NCBI GenBank assembly: GCA_002455335.1
Contig: DKKP01000333.1
Location: 1-13,137 of the forward strand
DNA: 13,137 nt
Origin: Anaerolineales bacterium UBA6663
GTDB lineage: Bacteria > Chloroflexota > Anaerolineae > Anaerolineales > UBA6663
Reading direction: 5' to 3'
Shown here piece by piece: positions 6,511-13,108 of this stretch (its first letter is position 1; the number at the start of each line of letters is the position of its first letter). The position numbers were made by a program, and so were the translations under genes. The notes beneath the pieces are model-generated. The model saw only the letters and a program-made list of their open reading frames with translations. It was not told where the DNA came from and made no database searches.

Positions 6511-7884
6511 CTACGCCAGCTTGATCGATCGCTTGGCAAGCGTGGGCGGCGCGACGGGCTCGGTCGTGAGATGAAGGTCGAGGCTGAGGCGGGGCGCGGC
6601 GGTGAGGGGCGGCAGAGCGCGCAGCGCGTTCAGTGCTTCGGCTCGAACGGTGTCCGGGTTCGCCGTCGGCGTGATCTGGATCGCCACCGACACGCGTGGG
6701 CCTGCTTCGGCGCGCGCGACTACTGTGGCGAAGTTGAGGATCCCGTCCACGGCAAAGAGCACTTCGTCGAGATCAGGCTGGGTCAGCCACAAACCGCCAC
6801 CCAGATCGACCGGGCCGCTCAGCCGGGTGGTGATGTGTGACAGCGTCCGCAGGCTGGTGCCACAGGGGCAGGGCGTCTCGATCCAGTGGCCATAGTCCCC
6901 GGTGCGATAGCGGATCAGGGGCATGCCTTCGCGCGTCAGTGTGGTGAAGACGACCTCGCCCGGTTCGCCGGGAGCAGCCGGCAGGCCGGTGGCCGGATCA
7001 ATCACCTCATAGAGCAGGTCGGCTTCACGCAGGTGATAGCCGCGTCGGGCCTCGCAGTCGACGCCCCCGCCCAGACCAGTCTCCGTCATGCCATAGTGGT
7101 TGTAGACCGTGCAGCCCCAGGCGCCCTCGATGGCGTGCACGATCGCCTGCGGCACATGATCGGTGCTGAGCAGCACGCTGTGCACGGGTGGCACGGGCTC
7201 GCCCGGCGCCATCGTGCGCACCAAGCGCACAAGATGCGTGGGCACGCCGACCATCACTGTCGCGGCCTCGCGAACTGCGACGGCACGGGTGGCCACCGGG
7301 TCGCGCACCGGGCCGTGTTTGATCGGCACAGCGCCGATCCGCTCCAGGCCCTTCGCCAGTAGATCTCCCACACTGCCCGGCGTCTCTCCAGGCAGCAATA
7401 TCAGCACACGATCGCCCGGACCCGTGAACGTCGACATACCGACGCCGAAGAAATCGATCGTGAGTTCTTGATCGGTCTTCGTGAAGTACAGGCGCTTTGG
7501 TGTGCCCGTCGTGCCCGAGCTGTCGAGCGTCACCACGCGCGCGATCTCGTCCTGCGACACGCACACGAACGCCAGAGGATCTGCGCGCACATCCTCGGCC
7601 GTGGTGAACGGCAACCTTTCAAGATCGTCGAGCGACGTGATCTCGGGTACCCCCGCCAGTGGTTCGCGGTAGAAACGACTTTTTGTGCGCGCGAGCTCGA
7701 CTGTGGCTTTGAGACGCGCGATCTGGTAGGACTCAAGGGCGGAGCGACGAAGGTCGGATGGCCGTTCAACCATCGTCCTTTGTTCTTCGTCGTTCGTCAG
7801 CGGCGAAGACTCATCGTCCACGGTCCGAGGTCCGCGGTCCGCAGTCTTCTGGGCAATCCACGGCTCAAGCGGAGTCAGGCTCAT
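6511..7884 (-). CDS. PaaK-like AMP-dependent CoA ligase (DVU_1553-like)
   Basis: 457 residues of the phenylacetate-CoA ligase/coenzyme F390 synthetase branch of adenylate-forming enzymes, which activate a carboxylate with ATP. The start ATG 7884 overlaps the radical SAM stop by four bases (ATGA), so translation is coupled; the open frame upstream of it is only a shadow. Visible motifs are the ATP loop SSGTTGTPK (121-129), HYGMTE (262-267), YRTGD (325-329), a cysteine pair in PCPCG (337-341) as in many PaaK relatives, and KRSIKLA at the C terminus with a possible catalytic lysine. Residues about 13-43 are encoded by a low-complexity repeat placed between PLEPWIAQK and RRSALESYQIARLKATVELA, which would normally be nearly adjacent. 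From memory, homologues in this gene order are RefSeq's DVU_1553 family beside molybdenum aldehyde oxidoreductases. The substrate is unknown; aromatic acid activation is only the family default. Confidence 0.88.
   Translation of the reverse strand: MSLTPLEPWIAQKTADRGPRTVDDESSPLTNDEEQRTMVERPSDLRRSALESYQIARLKATVELARTKSRFYREPLAGVPEITSLDDLERLPFTTAEDVRADPLAFVCVSQDEIARVVTLDSSGTTGTPKRLYFTKTDQELTIDFFGVGMSTFTGPGDRVLILLPGETPGSVGDLLAKGLERIGAVPIKHGPVRDPVATRAVAVREAATVMVGVPTHLVRLVRTMAPGEPVPPVHSVLLSTDHVPQAIVHAIEGAWGCTVYNHYGMTETGLGGGVDCEARRGYHLREADLLYEVIDPATGLPAAPGEPGEVVFTTLTREGMPLIRYRTGDYGHWIETPCPCGTSLRTLSHITTRLSGPVDLGGGLWLTQPDLDEVLFAVDGILNFATVVARAEAGPRVSVAIQITPTANPDTVRAEALNALRALPPLTAAPRLSLDLHLTTEPVAPPTLAKRSIKLA
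7765..7850. repeat. Low-complexity repeat inserted in the CoA ligase N-terminal coding region
   Basis: On the plus strand the segment has CTTTGTTCTTCGTCGTTCGTC, then GAAGACT (7805-7811), three GGTCC units spaced seven bases apart, and AGTCTTC (7843-7849). The two outer heptamers are exact inverted repeats around a 31-base loop. The composition is unlike the surrounding codons. Translated, it gives a polar, acidic, proline- and threonine-bearing stretch (TADRGPRTVDDESSPLTNDE) with no resemblance to the ligase fold. The insertion keeps the reading frame. Confidence 0.6.
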
Positions 7885-9302
7885 GCGACGGCCACCGGTT
7901 GCTGGCGATAGAGCGACCGGCCATGTCGATCGGTGAGGTTGTAGGCGCAGAAGGGGTAGCAGGCGCCGTCGTCCTCGGCGATGTGGATGTGGCAGTCGCG
8001 CAGGCGATCGAGGTCGAGCGTCCAGGCGTCCTGGAAGGCCATGCCCGAGATGCAGAATTGATGCGTGCGCATGCGATCGAGGAACACGTCCCACTCGCCA
8101 AAGCTTGGGCCGTTCGACGTTGCTGTCGCCTCGTGCGGCGCGGACCAGGCTTTGGCGACGAAGTCGCGCGCCCGGGCCATGGCCAGGCCGGCGGGCTCGA
8201 GGTCGAGCTCAAGTGGAGCGCTGACCGGCGCGCCCGTGGGCGTGCAGCAGGCCGAGGCGTTTTTGGGCTGCGAGAGTTGACGCAGCGTGCCGTCGGGCAT
8301 CGAGACGAAGTTGCCGTTGAACGAGCACAGCGCGTTCTCGGCGCCGGCCGGCTGGAAGTGCGCGATCCTGACCAGGCCGTTCGTCTGGGCCTCGAGCCCG
8401 GCGATGATCTCGGGCAGCGTGATGCGATCGGCGTCGGTCGGAGCCTGCGGATAGCGGCCGAAGTAGCTGACGGGCTGGAAGTGCACGCCGCGCACAATCG
8501 GCTGGTGAGCCAGGCCGAAGCGAACGATCTCGCCGAGGTGGTCGGCGTTGACGCCCGGCACCACCACGGGCACGAGCACGACACCCAGGCCGGCTTCGCC
8601 GCAGTTGGCGATGGCGCGCTCTTTGTGGATCTGCAGGGCACGACCGCGCATCCGCTCGTGGATGTCGTCGCGCGTGCCGTCGAACTGCAGGAACACGGTC
8701 GAGACGCCCGAGGCCTTGAGCCGCCGCGCGAAGTCGATGTCGCAACCGAGGCGCAAACCGTTGGAGTTGACCTGGATGAACGTGAAGCCGATGTCGCGGG
8801 CCAGCGCCGCGATCTCGGGCAGATCGTCGCGGACGCAGGGCTCGCCGCCCGAGAGCTGCAGGTTGGCGCCACCTGTGCGATCCATCAGCGCGCGCAGCCG
8901 GGCCTCGATGGTGGTCCTGTCGAGCTCGAAGGCGACGCTGGCCGCGCCGCCCGCGCTTGCGAAACAGAACGAGCAACTCAGGTCGCAGCGCCGCGTGACT
9001 TCGAGGAGGACGCAGCACGACGAGATGCGATGGTCCGGGCACAGCCCGCAGTCGTACGGGCAGCCGCGCGAGACCTCGGTGGCGGGCCGCGTCGGCGGCG
9101 ACGGCCGCTTCGCGCGCACCCAGCTCGAGAAGGCCGGCTTGCCGCGCCAGATGATCGTCTGAGTGATGCCGTGGGTCGGGCAGGCCTTCTTGAGGTAGAC
9201 ATTCTCGCCGCGCGCGACGCGCACCGCCGGGACGCGTGCCAGACACTCGGGGCAGACGCTCTCGGTCTCGCTCAGGATGGTGTCGAGCTCAAGCATCATC
9301 AT
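7881..9302 (-). CDS. trsS: Multi-cysteine radical SAM protein (TrsS-like)
   Basis: 473 residues of a radical SAM enzyme in the branch that includes the archaeal tetraether-lipid synthase. Cysteine groups occur in order: CPEC (17-20) with CPTHG (41-45), probably a zinc site; CPYDCGLC (81-88), a likely auxiliary iron-sulfur or metal site; adjacent C96 and C97; the radical SAM motif CDLSCSFC (106-113), which binds the SAM-ligating 4Fe-4S cluster; and CYPFC (448-452) near the C terminus. GGEP (152-155) is the SAM-contacting motif. Three consecutive ATG codons (9302, 9299, 9296) could start it. The first overlaps the upstream gene by 14 bases with only a weak ribosome binding site. It ends in an ATGA overlap with the CoA ligase. 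From memory, RefSeq names this neighbour of the C-GCAxxG-C-C protein 'radical SAM (seleno)protein TrsS'. No selenocysteine is apparent here. The reaction is unknown; context suggests maturation of a molybdenum hydroxylase. Confidence 0.88.
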   Translation of the reverse strand: MMMLELDTILSETESVCPECLARVPAVRVARGENVYLKKACPTHGITQTIIWRGKPAFSSWVRAKRPSPPTRPATEVSRGCPYDCGLCPDHRISSCCVLLEVTRRCDLSCSFCFASAGGAASVAFELDRTTIEARLRALMDRTGGANLQLSGGEPCVRDDLPEIAALARDIGFTFIQVNSNGLRLGCDIDFARRLKASGVSTVFLQFDGTRDDIHERMRGRALQIHKERAIANCGEAGLGVVLVPVVVPGVNADHLGEIVRFGLAHQPIVRGVHFQPVSYFGRYPQAPTDADRITLPEIIAGLEAQTNGLVRIAHFQPAGAENALCSFNGNFVSMPDGTLRQLSQPKNASACCTPTGAPVSAPLELDLEPAGLAMARARDFVAKAWSAPHEATATSNGPSFGEWDVFLDRMRTHQFCISGMAFQDAWTLDLDRLRDCHIHIAEDDGACYPFCAYNLTDRHGRSLYRQQPVAVA

Positions 9303-9741
9303 CGTCGCGTCCCGCCAGGTCGTAGCCGTTCTCGACCAGGAGTTCTTTGACCTTCTGGAGCGTGCCGGCCACCATCAACGGGCAGCGCGTGGTGGTGCCG
9401 TTCGAGACGCCGGTGAGGATGTCGTCGCAGCGGATGCCGCCGAAGTCCTTGCCGTAGCCTTCCTTGAACCACTTCACGAGGTCTTCGACCATGAAATTCA
9501 ACCGCGGATCGTCCTCGTCGCTTTCCTTGCCCTTGCCCGCGTACATCCCGAGCACGACAGCACCGCCGGTCAGGGCGCCGCAGGTCTCGCCGGTGAAGCC
9601 GAGGCCGCCGGCCAGCGCGTGAGTGGCGCGCACGAGCGGTGCATTCTCCCGGCCCTGCAGGTCGAGCGCCATGAGCATCAGGATCTGGCTGCAGAAGAAC
9701 CCCTGACGCTTCAATTCGATCATGCGATCCTGATCAGACAT
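9289..9741 (-). CDS. C-GCAxxG-C-C family redox protein (DVU_1555-like)
   Basis: 150 residues. Four cysteines match the family pattern: C17 (FFCSQ), C54 in GETCGALTGG, C105 (GGIRCDD) and C120 (TTRCP). The glycine-rich GGLGFTGETCGALTGGAVVLG segment (about 45-65) is the defining core. The family is thought to bind a metal or iron-sulfur centre or act as a redox carrier, but no member has a firmly established role that I know of. It starts three bases after the methyltransferase stops, with GAGGTGA as a near-perfect ribosome binding site overlapping that stop, and ends inside the start of the radical SAM gene, so all three are translationally linked. The C terminus (GRDDDDA) is acidic. There is no signal peptide, so it is cytoplasmic. 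Confidence 0.92.
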   Translation of the reverse strand: MSDQDRMIELKRQGFFCSQILMLMALDLQGRENAPLVRATHALAGGLGFTGETCGALTGGAVVLGMYAGKGKESDEDDPRLNFMVEDLVKWFKEGYGKDFGGIRCDDILTGVSNGTTTRCPLMVAGTLQKVKELLVENGYDLAGRDDDDA

Positions 9742-9744
9742 GAG

Positions 9745-10497
9745 TCACCTCTTCCGCGCCACGAGCAGGAAGTAGCTGGGCCGCGCGGCCTTGAGCGCGG
9801 CCTGAGCGTCGGGCTGATCGGCGCCGACGCCCAGCAGCGGCGCCAGTGAACCCTGCCTCCAGATCATCTGAGCCGCGTACGCATTCAGCGCGGCCACGTG
9901 ATCCTCCCAGGCCATCGTCTCGAAGCCTGCGTCCTTGAGCGCATCGCGTACATCGCGCTCGATGGGCAGTCCGCCCCAACACGACGTCGCGCACTCCAAG
10001 GGCAAGGCCATCGCATGGCGGGCATAGACGTCGGTCAGCGCCAGCCAGCCGCCGGGCCGCAGCGCTCGATGCCACTCAGCCAGCGCGCGGCCCCCCGCGC
10101 AGACCGACCACACGCACTCGGCGAACACGGCATCAAGGCTGGCGCTGGCGCAGGGCAGGGCCATGGCCGACGCCTGAGCGAAGCACGCCTCGCCCGCTCG
10201 CGTTCGCGCTTCCACCAACCGGGCCAATGACAGATCAACGCCGCCGGCTCGAAAGCCGCGTTGCGACAGATGCGCCACCGTCTCGCCGTACCCGCAGCCG
10301 ACGTCCCACACGCGCGCGCCTTCGGGCAACGCGCAGTGAGCCAGCGCGCGGTCAGTCAGTTCGAGGCCGCCGGGACGAAGAGCGAGGGGCGAGCAGCGAG
10401 GAGCGAAGAGCGAGGGGCGAGGGGCGAGGGGCGAACGCTGCCGCGCGGTAGCGTTCGCTCCTCGCTCCTCGCTTCTCGCTCCTCGCTCCTCGATCAC
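9745..10497 (-). CDS. Class I SAM-dependent methyltransferase with repeat-derived N terminus
   Basis: 250 residues. Residues from about 41 form a class I methyltransferase: LRPGGLELTDRAL, motif I VWDVGCGYGETV (63-74), GGVDLSLARL (motif II region), FAQASAMALPCASASLDAVF and the motif IV/V region WHRALRPGGWLALTDVYARH. The start is GTG 10497, which shares bases with the TGA of the preceding gene (GTGA) and has a strong GGAGG four bases upstream. Residues 3-40 (MIEERGARSEERG and onward, rich in Arg, Ser, Pro and Ala) come from a long inverted repeat and are not part of the fold. The DVU_1556/TrsM-like families occupy this place in related clusters, from memory. The substrate is unknown. The large hairpin just after the start codon may lower translation. 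Confidence 0.85.
   Translation of the reverse strand: MIEERGARSEERGANATARQRSPLAPRPSLFAPRCSPLALRPGGLELTDRALAHCALPEGARVWDVGCGYGETVAHLSQRGFRAGGVDLSLARLVEARTRAGEACFAQASAMALPCASASLDAVFAECVWSVCAGGRALAEWHRALRPGGWLALTDVYARHAMALPLECATSCWGGLPIERDVRDALKDAGFETMAWEDHVAALNAYAAQMIWRQGSLAPLLGVGADQPDAQAALKAARPSYFLLVARKR
10376..10492. repeat. Long near-perfect inverted repeat (hairpin) at the methyltransferase start
   Basis: Arms 10397-10439 and 10450-10492 (43 bases each) pair around a ten-base loop, GCCGCGCGGT. The inner CGAACGCT/AGCGTTCG is exact. On the plus strand, 38 positions are Watson-Crick, four are G-T (10430, 10423, 10416, 10415) and one is an A/C mismatch (10407/10482). In the transcribed minus strand the G-T positions become C/A mismatches and the A/C one becomes a G-U wobble. 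The arms consist of 7-9-base units of the GAGGAGCGA/GAGGGGCGA type, and similar units continue left to about 10376. The hairpin spans exactly 96 bases, so it leaves the frame intact, and it begins three bases after the GTG start codon. Confidence 0.9.
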
Positions 10498-10694
10498 TTA
10501 TCCTCCAACTGCTTCTCGACGTCGATCATCTTGCCGAGCGCCAGATCTTCAGGGATGAAGACCTGGCCGCAGGTCGGGCACTTGAGCAACTCGACCGGGA
10601 AGGCATTGCCGAGATAGGCGACGTTGACCTGGGCCGGTTCGAGCTCGCGGTTGCACAGCGCGCACATCACGATCGGCTTGTCTGGCGTGCTCAT
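10494..10694 (-). CDS. Small double-CxxC redox or zinc protein (DVU_1557-like)
   Basis: 66 residues with two CxxC pairs, C11/C14 (MCALC) and C39/C42 (KCPTC), in a rubredoxin- or zinc-ribbon-like arrangement, then FIPEDLALGKMIDVEKQLED. Four cysteines this close in so small a protein would bind one zinc or iron. The start ATG 10694 overlaps the stop of the large flavoprotein gene (ATGA), with AGGGG eight bases upstream. The stop overlaps the methyltransferase GTG. It is thus firmly embedded in the operon. From memory, RefSeq calls the equivalent protein the 'DVU_1557 family redox protein'. A role as an electron carrier or metal-handling partner of the flavoprotein upstream is inference. Confidence 0.88.
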   Translation of the reverse strand: MSTPDKPIVMCALCNRELEPAQVNVAYLGNAFPVELLKCPTCGQVFIPEDLALGKMIDVEKQLEDK

Positions 10695-13066
10695 GGGTTT
10701 TGCCCCTGCTTCGGCGGATCCTCGACGATCTCCATCCGGTGGCTGTAGGCGTTGAAGATCTCGTACGCCTCGCCGACCGGCGCGTACTCGACCCAGTAGG
10801 TCACGGCCACGGGTTTGTGAGTGGCCAGGAAGTGGCCGGTGTCGGGATGCACGAGGCGTCGTCCGGTGCGCTCGGCATGCGCGATCACGCGGCGCATGTC
10901 TTCGTCGAGGATCAGGCGCTTCTCGAGGCGCGCGCGCACCGTGTCGGAGACGATCAGCTGGATGGTGTCGATGGGATCGGGTCCGTCCATGTCTTCTCCC
11001 CAGACGTTCTTCAGAATCTGACGCTTGAGCCGGGCGCGGTTCTCGTGCCGCTCCGACCAGCCCAGCGCCGGCCGCTGGGCTTTGGCTTCAAACTCGCCGC
11101 CTTCGGTGCCGAAGATCAGGTCGAGCAGATGTACCGTCGGTTTGCCGCCGCGCGCCAGGAAGTCGCGGCACATGGCGCAGTAGGCGACGTAGTCCGCCGG
11201 CCCTTCCTCGACACGCTTCGCCACGACCTTGTCGGCGACTTCGGGGTTGGCCAGCCACTGCACGCCGCCGTAGCCGCAGCACGTCGTGCGCGCCCGGCTG
11301 CGCGGCAGTTCGTCGACCGTGTAGCCGAGCCAGTCGAGCACCGTGCGAACGCTGTTCTGCAGCCCGGCTTCATGCCGTGTGGCGCAGGCGTCGTGCACGC
11401 TGATTGCTCGGCCGCCGCCGGGTTTCGCGCCCTCGGGCAGGCCGCGCTCGACCATCAGGTCCCACAACGACAGCACCTGCGCTTCCGGCAGATGCGCCTT
11501 GAACGAGCGCATGCAGCTCGAACAGGCCAGCACCACCTTTGGATTGCCCATGCTCTGCAGTTGTTCGCGCAGGCCGCTCAGGTTCTCGGCGAACAGATCC
11601 TTGCGGCCGGCCCAATCGGCCGGGGCACCGCAGCAGCCGAGCAGCAGCCCGAGCTTCGTGCCTTCTGGCAACGCGCCGCCGAGGTAAGCGTACACCTGCT
11701 CGACCTGTTCAGGCGAGGCCGAGCTGAGCTGGCAGCCCGGGAAGAAGACCACGTCGCTGGCCGTCGTGCCGGGCGCGTTGCGGGCAACCGAGAACGCGTC
11801 GCTGCGGCTGAAGGCCATGTCGCGCAGCGCGAAGTCGTGGGCCGACGGCGGCATGCGCTTCTGTTCGACCATCAGTTCGCGGGCACGCTGGTTGACGGTG
11901 CCCGTGTCCAGGTCCGTCGGGCAGACCTCGGCACACAGCCCGCACAGGCTGCACGAGTTGATCAGCTGGTTGCTGTAGCGCGTGCCCTTGACGATGGCGA
12001 GGTTGTTGTAGACCTCGCGCACGAGCTTGCGCGGGTAGCGTTTGTAGTGCGCGAGATACTCGCAGACCTTGACGCATTCCATGCACTCGCACTGCAGACA
12101 GCGCTGGGCTTCGCGCTGGGCGTTGGCCTTGGTGTAGCCGCGCACCTCATCGAGTTGGATGATCGTCGCTGAGGCCCTGTCGTCGGTGCGCGTGTACAGA
12201 CAGGACTCGATCGAGCCCTCGCCGACGCGCGCGGCCGTGAGCGACACGCCCTGCAGATAGCGGTCGATCGAGATCGCGGCGCGCCGACCGTCGGCGATCG
12301 AGTCGATGGCGCGGGCCGCGTGCCCGCGCAGCAAACTGCCGCCCGCGAACACGCCGTCGCGGCTCGTTGCGAAAGTCATGGGATCGACCGCGATCCGGCC
12401 GCCCGCGTCGCGGGTCAGCCCGAACGTCGCGCCGGATTCGGCGCCGACCGCGAGATAGACGGCCTCGTTGTGATCGCGCAACTCGTCGAGCGTCAGCGCC
12501 GCGCCGACCGGCGAGTTGAGATGGATCTCGATGCCGAGCGCCTCGATCGCGCCGACCTCGGTCGTGATCAGGCTGTGAGGCAGGCGCTCTTCGGGATAGC
12601 TCCACAGCCGGCCGCCGAGTGGATCAATGGCCTCGTAGATGGCGACGATATAGCCTTTGCGGGCGAGGTCATGCGCGGCGGTCAGGCCGCTCAAGCCGCC
12701 GCCGACAATCGCCACATGTTTGTTGCGCTTCGGCACCGGCCGGGCCTTCTCGGCCTTGAGCGCCCCGAAATCCACGCAGGCGCGCTCGAGGGCCGCGATC
12801 TCGATGGCGGCGTCCTTGCCGCCATCAGTGGTCGACACATCTCCGCGCTTGCAGACAGGTCGGCAGGGTTGTTCGCAGATGCGGCCGATGATGCCGGGGA
12901 AGGGCAGGGTCTTGCGCAGCGTTTTCAGGGCGGCGTCGGCGTCGCCTTTGCCGAACTCGAGCAGCACGCCGCGCACGTCGACGTGGATCGGGCAGGTCGC
13001 CGTGCACGGTGGCGCGCAATCCTGAATGCACTGCTCCTCGAGGGCGCGCAGTTCGTTTTGTTCCAT
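10691..13066 (-). CDS. FAD/iron-sulfur oxidoreductase with two CCG domains (DVU_1558-like)
   Basis: 791 residues. In order: a GltD/dihydropyrimidine dehydrogenase-type N-terminal iron-sulfur domain (C13, C17, C21, C25; C64, C68, C72); an FAD Rossmann motif GGGLSG (122-127) with GGRLWSYPEERLP; GVFAGGSLLRG (238-248) where GVFAAGD is usual; a ferredoxin-like domain (C323-C335, and CSLCGLCAEVC at 372-382); then two heterodisulfide-reductase-type CCG domains (C445, C478-C479, C515, C518; C561, C596-C597, C630, C633); and a C-terminal domain of about 120 residues I cannot assign. I see no second Rossmann motif for NAD(P)H. The start ATG has GAGGGAG just upstream. RefSeq names the family, from memory, 'pyridine nucleotide-disulfide oxidoreductase/dicluster-binding protein'. 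It probably moves electrons to or from a molybdenum aldehyde oxidoreductase or its maturation system. First gene of the visible operon. Confidence 0.9.
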   Translation of the reverse strand: MEQNELRALEEQCIQDCAPPCTATCPIHVDVRGVLLEFGKGDADAALKTLRKTLPFPGIIGRICEQPCRPVCKRGDVSTTDGGKDAAIEIAALERACVDFGALKAEKARPVPKRNKHVAIVGGGLSGLTAAHDLARKGYIVAIYEAIDPLGGRLWSYPEERLPHSLITTEVGAIEALGIEIHLNSPVGAALTLDELRDHNEAVYLAVGAESGATFGLTRDAGGRIAVDPMTFATSRDGVFAGGSLLRGHAARAIDSIADGRRAAISIDRYLQGVSLTAARVGEGSIESCLYTRTDDRASATIIQLDEVRGYTKANAQREAQRCLQCECMECVKVCEYLAHYKRYPRKLVREVYNNLAIVKGTRYSNQLINSCSLCGLCAEVCPTDLDTGTVNQRARELMVEQKRMPPSAHDFALRDMAFSRSDAFSVARNAPGTTASDVVFFPGCQLSSASPEQVEQVYAYLGGALPEGTKLGLLLGCCGAPADWAGRKDLFAENLSGLREQLQSMGNPKVVLACSSCMRSFKAHLPEAQVLSLWDLMVERGLPEGAKPGGGRAISVHDACATRHEAGLQNSVRTVLDWLGYTVDELPRSRARTTCCGYGGVQWLANPEVADKVVAKRVEEGPADYVAYCAMCRDFLARGGKPTVHLLDLIFGTEGGEFEAKAQRPALGWSERHENRARLKRQILKNVWGEDMDGPDPIDTIQLIVSDTVRARLEKRLILDEDMRRVIAHAERTGRRLVHPDTGHFLATHKPVAVTYWVEYAPVGEAYEIFNAYSHRMEIVEDPPKQGQNP

Positions 13067-13075
13067 GCTCCCTCA

Positions 13076-13089
13076 CTTCCTGAAGGAAG
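13076..13089. other. Small hairpin next to the flavoprotein ribosome binding site
   Basis: CTTCC-TGAA-GGAAG on the plus strand (CTTCC-TTCA-GGAAG in the minus-strand message) forms a five-base stem with a four-base loop. It ends beside the GAGGGAG ribosome binding site. It is short and could be chance, or it could keep the site exposed. Confidence 0.3.
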
Positions 13090-13108
13090 CTAACCCGGAA
13101 CCGATGCC

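Noticed and set aside
7758..9350. 530-codon plus-strand open frame opposite the CoA ligase and radical SAM genes
   Set aside because: It is antisense to conserved motifs on the minus strand; its composition is Arg/Ala/Gly/Val/Asp-rich with no domain signature. A GC-skew shadow.
10381..10490. Possible CRISPR array or direct tandem repeat
   Set aside because: Units are only 7-9 bases with no spacers, and the two halves are inverted relative to each other; it is a hairpin of low-complexity repeats.
10700..12172. 490-codon plus-strand open frame opposite the flavoprotein gene
   Set aside because: It mirrors the cysteine-rich coding region on the minus strand and shows no recognisable motif or ribosome binding site.
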